Positions 13,541-29,799 of a stretch of DNA of 64,000 nt are shown here, in pieces. Numbering within the stretch: the stretch's first letter is position 1; every line of letters starts with the position of its first letter. The stretch spans positions 85,708,446 through 85,772,445 of the forward strand of contig NC_133971.1 of NCBI RefSeq assembly GCF_031877795.1, read 5' to 3'. Both the position numbers and the translations under genes were made by a program. Source of the DNA: Strix aluco (taxonomy: Eukaryota > Chordata > Aves > Strigiformes > Strigidae). The notes beneath the pieces were generated by a model. That model was not told the origin of the DNA and ran no database searches. It worked only from the letters and a program-made list of their open reading frames with translations.

Positions 13541-16500
13541 CCACAAAAGCTGTCTGGGGATGGGGTCTGTGAGGTCACCAGTCTCAAAGGAGCAGGTGAC
13601 AGCTATGAGATGCCACGGCACCACCTTGCCCATTCCCCCACCCTGTCTTCATGCTTCTGCCCACACTCGAGGCTGCTCATGAGGAGACACAGCTGGCTGG
13701 GGCACGCTCTGCCCCACGGCGGGTGCTTGCCAGGGACCTGCAGCTGCAGCAGAGCATGTGTGCTGGGCAGCTGGTGCCGCGGTGGTGACAGCACAACCCT
13801 GCAGGCCGTGGGCCAGCCTGGCCACCTGCAGCCCTTGTTAGCCAGCTCCCTGGGGACACCAGCCGGCTGCATGCCCTGGCAGGGGTGCCAGGCTGCTGCA
13901 GGGTAGGCTGAGGCTGGGAAAGCCGCCCCTGCCTTGCCCCCTGGGGAAAGGCTGGGTGCAGAGTGGGGCTGGATCTGGGTCCATGTGGGTTCTGCCCTCC
14001 CAGCTTGGATCCTGTGGGGTGCTCGGAGTGGGGGTTTGGGGTGCTGGCAGCAGGTGCTTCACTCCCAGGGTCCCTAGAACCTGTGCTCTACCCCAGCTTG
14101 CTCTTCGGCTCCAGCAGCAGGAGCAATAATGCAGCAATTAACACCATCTCCCCAGGTGAAGGCTTCCCTGGGGCCTCCCTCTATGGGCAGAGCCCATGGC
14201 ATCACCCACCCGTGGCATCCCCACTTCAGGCACATAAACCACTGCCAGCTCCTCCTTCTTCTAGGTGCCCATCCTCTTCCTCAAGGTGATGGGTGCCTCT
14301 CCCAGGAGGTTTTACAGCTAATCTGGCTCTCAGGGCCTGAAAGACTCACTGGATTTTCTCTGGAGGCCAGCTGGACACCACCGCTGTGGTCTGGATGCAA
14401 TGGCAGCCCACTGCAGCTGTGGGAATGGGCTGAAATATCCAAGTCCAGCTTTTAGCAACAACGTCTGTGTCCCCACAGACCCTACAGATGCTGCCAGGGC
14501 AGCGTTCCCCTCCTAATTCTCCCTGAGGTCCACTTCTTACGCCCTGTTCCCCTCCCAGCTGCAGCACAGGCACTGTGCAAGGAAAGCCCCCCCAGGCAGG
14601 TGAGCCCCCTTTGCCAGCAGCCTGGTTCCCACAGACCACATGCCACCAGCAACGGCGGCAGCTTTCCCTGGGAGCTCCATGGATGTGGCTAGCATTGGAG
14701 GAGCCTCCAGCCATGGGGACCACTCTCCAAACACTTCCTCCCAGGGACCCTTGGAGTCTCCGTGGGGTTATTTCGGGTTTCCCCACACCACTGCAAACAG
14801 CCTGTTCCCAGCATCCAGCTTCCTCCAGTGCTCTGTTTGCAGCCTCCAGTGCCTCTAGAGGCAAGGAGCACTCTCATCCCAGTGCATGGGTGTCCCTCCT
14901 GCTGCAGGGGCTGGGGCAGTTGTGAGGCTAGCCAGGAAGTCTCCCCACTGTCTGCTCTCCTGGGGAGATGTTGGGCACCCCGAATTTGCAGGGTTCTGGT
15001 TGGATCCCTGGCTTCCCCCCACTGCTGCTGTGGAACACTTTGGGGACACAGGGCCAAGCCTACTCGATGGGACAGGGACCCGAGGCTGGGACAGGGTGTT
15101 AAACACAACAGGCAGACGTGGCATCCTCAGAAATCCCCGAGGAGAAGCCAGAAGTCCCGTAAGCGCGCTGGCTGGAGGCTAGTTGGACACAGCTGTTTAA
15201 TGGATGCTTCTCAGTACAGAGCGGGTGTTGCGATCCACGCACGCACGGCCGCCTCCTCCCCATGGCCATGGCTCTGGCCCAGTCTCGGACTTGGCATCCG
15301 AAATATCCCCATTGGCCTGGCATGCCAGGGTGGTAGAGGAAGATGTCATGGCACCAGGGTGCCTTTCGGTCTTGCAGCGGGGAGAGTCCCAGCAGAGGGG
15401 ACCTGTGCTCTGTCTGAGGAAGGGGGGCTGAGTGGGACGGTGCCCCCATCACATCGTGGGGAGGGTGGAGGTGAGGGAGTGACCAGGCTGCTGCAGGTGC
15501 AGCCCTGGTCTGTGCATACCCTGGGGCACCCCGGTGGAGCCAGGGCACACTGGGCAGGGAGAGGCTGAGGGCACCACGGGGAAGGGGTCGGGGGGGCAGG
15601 GGGCAGCTGCTGACGCTGCCATGGGACCTGGGCATTCTCACCCTTGGTGGGCATGGGGCAAGGTTTCCAGGGGTCCCTGCTCCTTCACCTGCGGGCTGAG
15701 CGCATCCATCCACTTAGGGCTGCTGGGCAGCAACCCTGCCCAGTGCAGTGCCTCATCCCTGCAGCTGACACCCTGGGGGGCTCTGGGCTCTGCCTCCTCC
15801 CCCTCACCCTGAGCACTGATGCCCTCTGTGAGGTGGGGATGCCCCCTTGCCATGCTGGGGAGGGAGCGGGAATGAACGGGGCTGGTGTGGGACTGGAATG
15901 CTGAGTGGGGGGAGAGCATCCCATGGGACTAGGGGGACAGGAAGGAGTGAGGGGTGCAGGGGAGCACTCCTGTGCATCCGACCTTGCCCTCCTGCCACCC
16001 CTGGTGCTTTCTCTTCCCGGTGCTCCTTGCCACACCATTGCTGTTGGCATTAAATGGTTGGTCCCCAGCAGGGCAGGGTCAAGCCGTGCTGGAAACACTG
16101 TCCCAGGCATGACCATGAGCTGTGGGTGCAAGGATGGACCTGCTGGGCTCCATCCCCTATTGGAGCCAGGCAGGGATGTGAACAAGGCCAAGCAGGGGTC
16201 AGCAACATCCTCCCCCAGAGGATTCACCAGGACGATGAGCTGAGCCGGTGCTTGCCGCAGACCCCCAGGTGCTGCTGCCGGCGGTGTGCAGAGGCTCAGC
16301 CGTGCTGCCCCATGGCACTGCAGGAGGCTGGGGATGCACGGCTGCTCTGGGCTCTGTTCTCACCCCGTAACCACCCAGACCTGGCTCCAGGAGCAGAGCA
16401 AGGCCCGCTTCTCCTTTGGGGACAGACCCTGCTCTGTCTGCAGGTCCCTGGGGACAGGCCCCCGGTGGCTCTGGGTGCTGGCAGGTGCTGGGGTGCTGGG

Positions 16501-16542
16501 GATCATGGGGGCAACAGGTTCCCTGCCCCCCTGTGCCCCATG

Positions 16543-16697
16543 GCGTCCCCAGGCACTGGACCCCTCCCTGCAGCAGGGTTTGTGGGGGACACACCCAGTG
16601 CCCCACGGTGTCCCCAGGTACTGAACCCGCCCTACAGCGGGATCTGTGGGGGGCACCCCTGAGCCCCACGGTGTCCCCTCCCCACAGCGGGCCCTGT
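16543..16697 (+). repeat. About 60-bp tandem repeat, 2.5 units
   Basis: CCCCACGGTGTCCCC, an ACTG(G/A)ACCC segment and CAG(C/G)GGG...TGTGGGG(G) recur about every 60 bases. The array ends just before the CCAAT-box block. Confidence 0.7.
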
Positions 16698-16744
16698 GGG
16701 GTGAGGAGCAATGGAGCCACTCCCTGCCCCTCCCCACTTCCCCC

Positions 16745-16960
16745 CCACCAATCAGAGACCCCAAAGCCACACCCTCTCCCTCAGCCAATCAGAGCCCGGC
16801 ACCCAGCCTCTTCACAGCCAATCTGAAGCAGAGGCAGGGGGAGAGGGTAGCGCGGCTGCCTCCCTGCCAGCCAATCGGTGGCCGGCTCCGCCCACAGGGG
16901 AGGGCGGGGCAGGTCTCCGTGCCGGGAGAGGCTTCGCCGCCCAAGATGGCGTCGCTGGGG
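16745..16960 (+). promoter_or_regulatory. CpG-rich multi-CCAAT promoter-like block at the PHF24 3' end
   Basis: Four forward CCAAT boxes start at 16748, 16785, 16818 and 16871, spaced 37, 33 and 53 bases. The roughly one-every-three-helical-turns spacing of the first three is typical of NF-Y promoters. GC boxes follow at 16887-16893 and 16901-16910. An AAGATGGCG motif (YY1-type, often at the start site and start codon of TATA-less genes) lies at 16943-16951. Features point to plus-strand initiation near 16920, which would run antisense to the last PHF24 exons, but CCAAT and GC boxes also work in reverse. In human, DNAJB5 begins just beyond PHF24, so a minus-strand promoter for a gene to the left is the rival reading; no DNAJB5 coding sequence is visible in this window. 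The frame from ATG 16946 to 17389 is mostly antisense to PHF24 and is not claimed as a protein. Confidence 0.6.
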
Positions 16961-16961
16961 G

Positions 16962-20020
<3,059 letters not shown>

Positions 20021-22682
20021 TCATGGTGCAATGCTGCTCCCCACCCCTGCACCATGTCCCTGGCCTGAAAAAGGTGTTTGGGTGGATTTCCCCCAGCTGT
20101 GTGGGGAGCAGGGCAGGGCAGGGAGAAATGGAGGCAAGCTGGTGCCGGGGTCATTCATGGTGGCCATGGGGAGATGGACCCTAAACCAGGTGGAGGTCTG
20201 GCCATGGAGGGTCTGAGTGTTGGTGGGGGAGTGGAACAGCAAGCAGGGAGCTGGTTTGGGGGCACTCTGCCTCACCTATCCTTGCAGACTCTGACTTAAT
20301 AAGAAACACATCCAGGTTCTTCCCATGCCAGACCAGTAAAACCCAGAAGGACCGGGACCAGCTGTAACCCTGTCCCTTGCATGCAACATACTCTGTCTTG
20401 GAGAAAGCCTCTTTGGCCACCCAAGAACAAGAGGTATCCTCCCTGCAGCTCTGCCCAGGACTGGTGTGTAGCAGAGCTGGTGCTAGGTCTCTTACCTTCC
20501 CTAAATTTCAGTTCACGCCCCCAGTCTCTCTTGTGCTCATACACTCATGTGTATGTGTGCTCACTGCTGCCCTGATCTCTGAGCATCCTTCATCCCACCC
20601 CAAAACATGGGTCAGGGCTGGCTCGCAGCAAGGAGCCAGATGGAGAGGCTGGACCAGCCATGGGAGTGCTGCGAGGCTGCAGGAGGGAAGGGGAGCAGTA
20701 CGTGGATCTGGGTGCGTGGGTCCCAAGGAGGGGATTTGGCTGCAGGACTGAGGGAAGGTCATTGTAGGGTAAAACGGGGGTGGGAAACGGCAGCAGCAAT
20801 AGCAGGTCGGGCTCCGTCTCAATGGGGGTGGGCTTGGAGAAGGGTGGGCTGAAGCCGGGGAGGAGCAGGATTTGGTCTCCAATGGTGTGGGGCACAGCAT
20901 CACCCCGCGTGGGTCCCTGCCCCGCTGGGGTTGCGTTGTGGAAGGTGCTGCAGCCAAGGGGCACACCCAGCTGGTGCCCAGGGACCAGGAGGCAGCACTC
21001 GCTGCCTGTGCAAGTCAGTGAGAGGGGATATCTGAGCGCCATCTCCTGCCCCACCAGCCTCGGCAGGGAAGTCCCCAGGTAGCGGGATAATTAGCAGCAC
21101 GCGCTGGGGACCTCACGGCTGCGGGAGGACATGGCGCTGCAGGCACTGCTGTGGCAGGAAGCCTGGGCAGGGTAGTTACGGCTGCCCCTCATCAGCGGTG
21201 CCAAGCAGAGCGTGCTGGCAAGCGGCACCCAAACACCGCCACGCACACACGCATGTGATTTCCCAGCCTCCCCCCCCCCGCCACCGCGGGACCATCTGCG
21301 TGCAGTTTCCCACGCGCGGAGCTGGGTGTGCAACACACACGTAGGCCCTGTCCCGCATGTGGAGGTCCCACGCGTGGGTATTTGTGCCCTTGACCCCGTG
21401 CCTGGTTCGGGGCTGGCGTCTGGCGTGCTGCAGCTCCCGAGGCGTTGTAAAGGTGGAAGCAGGGAAGAGCCGGAGGCACATGTCCAAGCCACAGCAACAG
21501 CATCCCTGCGGCTGTGCCAGCGGGAGGGAAGACACCTCGGTGCCTCTGCCTCCTCCCCGTGCCACCACCTCCTGCCCAGGTGGCTCGGGATCCCATTGGC
21601 CTTGGGCAGGATCAGCTCTGCTGCAGGGCAGTGTTGTTGCTCTGCCTGCAAACCAGCGAGCCGGGGGCATGGCAGGGAGATCCCCCGCTTTGTGGGTCCC
21701 TGCATCGACAAGCATGGGCCAGATCCTGGCCTCATCCTGCCCAAGGCTTGGGTAGAAGCAGGCAGGAGAGGGCACAGAGGGGCTGGACTCCTGGAGAAGA
21801 GCCAAAATAGGGGTGTGGGCCCCAGCTCTTGGCACACCAGTCCTCCCAGTAGCCGTGTTGGTGCTCCTGATCCACAGTGTGCTGGCAGCATCTCCCCACA
21901 GTGCTGCAGGGCTCCATGTTGCCCATCCCCAACCACCCTGCGGCATGGCAGGGCAGCCCGGGAAAAAACGAGGCAGCTGGTGTATGGGCTTGCTGTAATC
22001 CCCAAAAATAAGGTGTTCACGGTGTGGTTGCCACCCTGCTCTGCATTGCTGCTGGAGGATCCCAGCCCATCTCCCTGTTTCCTGTCCTCTCCCAAGGCCA
22101 CCCTGAGTGTGTCCTGCTACAGTTGGTGCCATCGGCACGCCTGGAGTCTGGAGGGTGTCACTCCTGTCACAGCTTGTGTCTGTTCTCAGCCCTGCTGGCC
22201 TCCCTGTCTCTCTTACTGCTGCACAGCCAGACCCTGACTGCACATCCAGGGGCTAAATGGCTTCATCCCAAGCTCCATCTTCAGACCCCATTGCCTTTCC
22301 ACAAGTCCCAAAGCTCCCCAGATACCCCAAACCTGCTCTGCAGTCTCCAGGACACCCTTTCCCCCATGTCCTGCCTGACCCATTGGCTGTGAGGGGTGGG
22401 ACATCACCCCCACACAGACTCTGACCTGGCTCAGGGTCCTGCCAGGCTCGAGGGGTCCCTCCTCTCCTGGGGACCCCTGGATGTGGGTAGTGGGGACCCC
22501 ACAGCAGCCCAGCTACCCAAGCAGCCCCTGCATCCCCACATGTCCCTGGGAGAAGGTGTCTCTGCTGCTATTTGTGGCCACCCCCTGAGGCGTCTGGCAG
22601 TCGGGACCCAGTGCCACCACTCAGCTCACCTTGTTCCGAGGCGCCGGGACCTCGACCTTGCTGCCGGGCGCCAACGTGGGGC

Positions 22683-22692
22683 CTATTTTTAG
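22683..22692 (+). promoter_or_regulatory. MEF2-binding motif upstream of PHF24
   Basis: CTATTTTTAG is an exact MEF2 consensus, about 2.7 kb upstream of the PHF24 ATG in GC-rich sequence. It could belong to a neuronal enhancer or to the unseen first exon's promoter. Single-site evidence only. Confidence 0.35.
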
Positions 22693-25155
22693 GTCGCCCC
22701 CACAGAGGAGCTAAATCTGGGCATGGGCCGGAGCTGCCTGCGAACGCCTGGCTCCACCGAGCCCTGCTGGCACTGAGGGCTCACGCAGTGGGTGGTGGGC
22801 ACCTTCCCACCCCCTTCTCTTCCCCTCCCTTCCCTTACCCGACACCCTCCACTCCTGCCTGGTCCCGGGGGCAGCACACATTCCCGATGCTGTTCTGATG
22901 GGGATTTGCTCCTTGCTACTTCATCCCTGCAGCAAAACGCTGAGCCAGAAAGCACTTCACCCCCCTAGCACCCTTGGACTCATCTTTCCCAGCCCCACGC
23001 AGCTCTCTGCGTGGGGAAACTGAGACATAGAGGCAAGGCTGGTGCAGCTGGAGTGAGGATCAGCCTGTTTTAGGTGGGGATGGGGGCACTGGTGGGACAG
23101 GGCTGGTGGCCAGCGCGGAGCTGCCCTGGGAGAAGGAAGCAGGGCAGAGCGTCCTGAAGCAAACAGCCAATGGCTCCTGCATGGCTCCAAAATCTCCTCT
23201 CTCCCATGGCAGCAGGAGCAGGGAGCACCCATGGCTTGTGCTGGGCTTATGGGGTGCTGGGTTTGTCTGTGAGGGCGGTGGTGGGTGCGGGGCTGCGGGT
23301 GACGCGTGGGTGGGTGTATCACAGTGTGGCGGGGGTGTTGTGGTGGCTGGGAGAGCAGGATGAATGCGGCGGGGAGCAGTGCGGGGTGGATGTGTTAGGG
23401 GCGGATGTGTTACAGGGCGGATGTGCTACGGCATGGCTAGCGGCACGGGGTGGTGTTACGGCCCAGTGGGCTGTGTGCGGGCTGGTGGGGAGTGTTGCAG
23501 AAGCTGTGGGCACAGTGTGGGTGGTGGCTTTGGGTGCAGGGATGTTGCAGCAGCTGTGGATGTTGGGGTGGTGGCTGTGGCAGCCTGGGGTGCAGGAGGG
23601 GTGTGTTTCAGGGGCCATGGGTGCAGGATGGGCTGTTGTGGTGCCTGGTGGTGGCACAAGGAGCTGGGGGTGCAGAGCCATAGGGCCCTCAGGGTTGGCT
23701 GTTACAGCCCTGCCTGCCCCCCACTCAGCCATGCTCGCCTGCCCCGCAGTGCATCCTTGCTGCAACGCCCCACCAGCAAACCAAGGGCCAGTGGGCGCTT
23801 GAGCTGGTGCATGCTATGAGCAGGGTCTGTGGCCCCCCCCTGTGCCCACCCTCAAGGGGATGCAGCAGGGGTGCCCCAGGAGCAGGACCCCCTCTGAGGC
23901 TCCCCACTGGTGGAGAAGCATGTGCCTGGTCCCCATGGGCTCCCCACAGGCCAGGCCTCCTCCCTGCCCTCACCAAGCTCCTGGTGTTTTTACCCCCTAG
24001 TGCTGTGCCTTCTTGGGAACAGCATTAGGGAACTGGGGGCAGAAGGATGGGATACCAATGGGGAGGACACCCTGGAACCCATGGCAGCCCAGTCCTAGGG
24101 CTTGGTCTGAAGGGCACTGAGCAGGGCTGGGAAGAGCTGCCATGACTCTGGCATAGCCCTGCACACCCTGCCAGCCGCTCCTACCTGGGACGAGGTGGGG
24201 CTGGGCAGCTCAGGCAGGAGGCTTTGCTTGGGGGATTCCACATCCCACCTCCTTGAGCTGGCTGGGGATGTCCAGAGGGATCTGGCAGCACCCCTTTGTC
24301 CCTTCTTGGCAGAAGACACACGCTAGGACTGTGTCACTGCTGGGGCTGCTGCTGTGAGGTGACCCGGTTGCCATGGGGCAGGGAGGGTCTGTGGCTGATG
24401 GTACCCTCCCCACCCTCTGCAGGGATGCAGAGGCCCCGTGGGGAGGTCTGTGGGGGTGGCCGGAGCCCCAGCTGTGCTGTGTCCTCCTCCTGGGGACACC
24501 AAGCCGGTGGCTGCTCTCCCTGCCCGATCAGGCTTCCCATCCTGCCACGCCATGGCAGATTTTATAGGTGTGTCTCACGTTTCCATCTCCCAGAGGGGGA
24601 TGAAAATGCCGTGACAGCAGAGTCCCTTCCCCTGCAGCAGACACGGCTCTTGCCCAGCTCCCCAATTCTCCTCATCTCCCTCCCCAGCCCCTCTCCCCAG
24701 CACCCCCACCAGGACCCCAATGCCTGGGCAGGATCCTCCCACCCCATCCATATCCCCACTCCCAGGCATCCCATCCCAGGAGCTCTGGTCACCCTCCCTG
24801 GCACCAGGACCTCCCAGGAGCATCAGGGGGACCCACCCATGGGTGTTGCGATGTGTGGCCATCCCATGCCATGCACTGGGCAAAGCGCCAATGGTGGCAA
24901 AAAAGCCACTTACCAGGGTCAGGGTCCGTCTGGGGAGCTTGAGCCCTAGAGAGCAGTCCACACGATGTCCATTGCCGATGCCTGTGGCCACGACACCCTC
25001 TCCACCCAGGATGCTCACCGCATCCCGCGCCCTGCGTGCAAATCCCCGCTGGGGGATGGAGCGGTGAGGCTGGTACCCAGGGAGCCAGAGCCCTGCACTT
25101 GCTGCCGGAGGATGCAGGAGACAGCGAGATGCTGGGAGCGGATGCCTGTGTCTAG

Positions 25156-25204
25156 CGCGCGCACACACACACACACACACGCGCGCGCGCGCACACACAC
25201 ACAC
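25156..25204 (+). repeat. Alternating CA/CG tract (Z-DNA-prone)
   Basis: (GC)n, (CA)n, (CG)n and (CA)n follow each other without a break for about 48 bases of strict purine-pyrimidine alternation. Confidence 0.9.
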
Positions 25205-28200
25205 TGAGGAAGCAGGGAGCTTGTGACTGGGGCTGAGCAGATGCAGCCTGGTTTGCTGTCCCTGTACCAATTGCTGCCTGAGCTGTGTTAAACAGCTCTC
25301 CGAGGCATGAAGCATTTTTTTAACCGGACTGACGTTGGCTGGGAGATACCAATAAAAGCTTTCCCTGCATCTCCTCTGGCTCCTGGAGCTGAACCGCCTT
25401 TCTTCGAGACAGCCTCAAGGACTATGGAGATGGGGTTGTATCCGTGAAGGAATGAAAGTCTTCCCTGCCCAGCTGCTGGGGTTTTTCCCGGACCGGTGCT
25501 CCAGCCACAGGCTACCTGCAACTGCTTTAACCCAATGCCTGCTGGTCAGTGTTGCAGACAGGCTGTCCTCCCCATGCCACTGTGCAGTGGGGGCACGGTA
25601 ACTCCTGGCTATGTGCAGCCCTGTGCACCCAGTGCAATGCAGAACCAGGAATTTTGGTTCTCCTGGTCCTCAGGACTGGATATCACCTGGGTGCACACCG
25701 CAGACCTGCAGCGGGGCTGGGGACTTGCAGAGAGTGTGAGGGAGGTGATGGGGCAGGAGGGAGGATGCTGGGCTGGAGAGGAGGGCACAGCCCTAATGCA
25801 GTGTTTCTGAAGGTGGGATATCTGCTCCACATGCATCCCCAGCTGCCCCACACCGGCCTGGTGGAGATGGTCTCTCAGCCCCCTGACACCCTCCTAGCAT
25901 GGGGTACTGCTGGCTGAGGGGGTTGTGCTCTGCTCCTCAAGATCTACCAGCTGTGCCTGAGGATGATTTAGGATGCAAGAGTCTCTGAGCCCTCCTAGAA
26001 GCAGCTTCCAGCCAGGCTTGGGATTAGCGATGAAGGTTAGAGTGGAGGGGCCTGGGCAGTGGGGATGGCTGCAGGGCTGCCCTGCCTGGGGGAGAGGGAA
26101 GCTCTGCTCAGCCCCACTGCACATCCCCGGGATGCTACTGGGGGGAAACCCCACATCCCAACCTGACATCCCAGCCATGCCAGCCCCTGTGCCCGCCATG
26201 GGGCAGGGTCTGGCTTGCTCCACGTGGACCTGCCAGCCACACGGAGGAGTGGACATGTGTACATGCATGCAGCGATGCCTGTGTCTGCAGAGGGGCTCAG
26301 GAGGCCTTGGTAGAGCAGCGAGCAGCAGCGGGGGAGATGTCACCTTTCCCATGCAGAGAACATGGGGAGCATGGGGTGAGAACCATGGGATAAAGGACTG
26401 CTCGATGACTAAAGCTTGCTGGCTCCTGGGAGATGGGCAGCACCATCCCTGAAGTCTTCTCTACCTCTGAAAAAGCCTGTGCTGCACCCAGCATCCAACA
26501 CCCCTGCAGTGTCCTGCCTCCCCAGGAACAAGCGACTGGGGCAGGGCAGCCTTGAGGGTGCTCCCAGCTCCATATTCGGGACAGGTGTGCTCCAGCCTGT
26601 GGCACACACTGGTGCCAGGCTGGTCTCTGACCCCTGACTGCTGCTCCTCACCCTGTGCCAGCGCTTCCTAGACCTGTGGGTGCCAACACTGGTCCTGCGA
26701 TACCAATATCTCCATTATAGACCCTTCCCATTCTGGCACGTCTCAGCCAGGAGTGAACTGAGACCGCCTGCAGTTCATGTCGCCTGCAAGCAGAGCCGGG
26801 GGCTGGGAAGGGCAGCGTCTAGGTGTTACACAGGGACCTGAGCTGGTCCACGGCTCCCTTCCCCGCTGGGTGGAGATGTGCAAAGCCAGGCTGCAGATAG
26901 GATTTATCTGCTTTCTGCTTGTGGCTGTCAGGTCCTGTCTTGCTTTGCTCCATCGGCTGCGAAGCTTTACAGGAAGCCTCCGGTTGCCCTGCCCTGTCCC
27001 AGGGTGCGTCTCTGTGCTTCATCCTTCCCCAGGGATGCTTCTCTTTAGGGTGAATCACATTTTGCATTATTCGGCCTGGGGAGAACTGTGGAAAGGTGCT
27101 GGGATGCATGTGGGGTGGAGAAAGTGGAGGCCAGCTGTAAATGAGGCCAGAGAAAAACATCTCTGCAGACAAACCCTGGCCCCAGAGGACTGGGGAAAGG
27201 GGGAGGCAGTGGAGGAGTGTGCCGGCAGGCTGTGAAAGCTTTAAGTGCCTTTGCGGGGAGAGCCCTGCCCTGGGAGGCCCATGGCCGAGTGCAGTGGTTC
27301 CTGGAGAAGCAAAAGCCAGGAGGAGCCCCAGCCTTGCTCCTGCTCAAGCTGTTGAGGGGCTTGAGGGTCCTGCTGCTGTCTGCCCAGATGCTCTGAGGTT
27401 CCTTCTTAGCATGACCAGGCTGTACCTCCATAGTGAGGCTCTGTGGACAGGGTTGGCTGAGCCTGGGGGGTGACAGCTCCTTGCCAGCCCTTGGGTGCAC
27501 CAGAACCCAGCTGGTGGGTACGGTGTCCCACCAAAGGAGACCTGCAGCCCAGATACTCTTCTGCAAGGGGCATCCAGCAGCCTCTTCCCTATGCAAGATG
27601 CAGGATGCTCTCACACCCTCTGGGGAGAAGGAAGACACGGTCCCCTGCCATCTCTGAAAAGCCACAGTGTGGCTGGGCACCCATTGGAGCGGCCACGATG
27701 GCAACAGGCTGGGAAAGCTCTTGGCAGAGCTGGCAGCGCCGGGCTGCTGGAGGAGGGCTGCAGGGGCGGAGGTGAGAGCTGAGCTGCAGCGGGAATGTGC
27801 ATTTTCGTCAGCTCCCCCCACCTCCCCCCTCCAAAATCTCGCATGACGCCCGCGTGTAGGTCACTGGCTGCTGCAGCGACGCGGCGTGTGGGCTCACCAT
27901 CTGCGGCTGCTTCTGGAGCCCGCCGCCTGGGAATGCTGCCTTGTGCCGCCCCGTCTTGTCCTGGCTCCTGCCTGTCCTCCAGCCCTGAAGCTGTCAGCAC
28001 CCTCGGGGTCTGCAGGGCGAAGGGTTTGCTCTTTGATGGGGGGCGGGGGGGGGGACGACGACACAGACACCTGAACTTTTGGCTCCTGCCAAGAAGCAGG
28101 AGCAGAAACGGCAGGGTGCCTGCGCGAGCCGGCCTTCCTGCCAGTCAGCGGGGGGTGATGGAAAAGAGAACTTGTCAAAATAGTGAGATATCGTTTTTCA

Positions 28201-29799
28201 GGAGATTACAAGTTTGGCTGATGGAGATAATAGTGTTGATGCACTGCGGGGAGGGTTCGAAGAGGCATTGGAACACCTCACGGCAGCTGGTTCAGGAGGG
28301 AAGGATGATGCCAAAATCAGCATGAAATGGGATAAAAACTGGCTGCCTGATGGGCTGCTGTGTAAGACTGCAGGCAGGGAATGGCAGAGCATCACCCATC
28401 ACTGGGAATAAGCAGCGCAGGAGCAAGACCATGAGCAAGGGAGACCATGCCTGATTCCCTCCAGCTGTCCCAGCCCATGCCCCTCATCTGTGTGGGCTCC
28501 ACACAGGGGAAGGGGCTCAGGATCCTACCCATAGACCCGATCCCAGCTGCAGACATGAACCTGCTCTCCACTGGCACCCAAGCGGGACATCTCCTGATGC
28601 TGGCTGCAGACAGCACCTCTCATGTCCACTGACAGCTGTCTATCATGCCCACCAATGGCTTTCCATCACTATCCCTGGACATTCACACCTGCTTATCGGT
28701 GGCTGCTTGTCCTGCCCCTCGTCATCAATGCGGGTGCTGTGCATGATGCTGACGGCTGTCCATGATGCTCCCACCATTGAGGCCAGGTCATTGATACTGC
28801 CTGTCACACCCCTGGCCATTGATGCAGCTGGTGATCCCACACCCCCACAGCTCAGTTGTTGGTCCCCACAGCCTCCAGCTCCCTGCAGCCCGAGCCTGAT
28901 GGTGGAAGGAGGCTGCAGCCCTGTGACCGCCACCCCAAAGGGTTCAACCTGCTTCCCTTGGGGAGTCAGTTCCCTGGAGCAGCTCCTCACCCTGGGCTGC
29001 TCTGACACCTTCCCCCTTCCACTCCCATCCCCACCAGTGGTCCCCCCCCAGGTGTATGTGTGTGTGTGGGGCTGCAGTGTTGATGCCATTGCAAACTGCT
29101 GATGGAGTGGTGCCTGCTCTCAGCTCATGCTCCTCTCATTCACCCTGCCATGGTCTCAGGGATAGGGACTGTGATAGGGACAGGGATGAGGACAGCAGGT
29201 CCTGGCTTTCCCCCTGCCCTCAGTGGCCAGGGTGCCCTGAGCAGGAGCTGCCAGATGGTGCCCAGTGTGGATGCAGCCCCTCCTTTGGCCCCCATCAGCA
29301 GCCACACGGTAACAAACCCGAAGTAGGTTGAGATGCCGCGGATGCTGGCTGCGTGCCTCGTGGCCATGGCACCGTGTTTGTTTGCTCTGAGTTTTTCCCT
29401 CCCATCCTGGGGCTGGAGTGCAGAGCATAATTACTGAGCAGCTTTGTGTGCACTGTCAGGGTGCAAAGGCTGGCTTTGCACCCTCACTAGCAGCTTTTGT
29501 GGTACCCAAAAATCCCCCGGTACAAAATCCTGGAGCAGAATTTGCCTAATGAATCTATCTTCAGCCCCACAGCTCTGCAGGACTCAGGAGTTTGCAATCG
29601 AGGTCTGTCTGGATGCATGTAGTAGCTGAAACCCCAGCTGCAGCAGGGCCAGGCACTGGTTTATGTGGGTAGGAGACACCTCTCCTTTGGCCAGCTGCAA
29701 ATTCAGGCTGAGCTCCCACTTCAGCCTGACCCAATGTCCCCTCCTGAGGCACAAGCACATTATGCTGCCCAGGGCATTTTTAGCTCCACCAAGGACCCT

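Larger units (their letters stand above)
1..16744. other. Intergenic region left of PHF24
   Basis: GC-rich, CpG-containing sequence with no supported gene, tRNA or transposon. It contains the homopolymers, tandem repeats and quadruplex motif listed separately, and A/T-richer islands at about 560-720 and 5160-5330 that could be regulatory. I looked for DNAJB5, the human neighbour on this side, and found no J-domain (no HPD context in any frame). Confidence 0.6.

Noticed and set aside
21091-22243. Three overlapping long frames (336 and 355 codons minus, 341 codons plus).
   Set aside because: Long frames on both strands over the same GC-rich bases reflect a lack of stops. None has a recognisable domain, a coding-type codon pattern or splice links.
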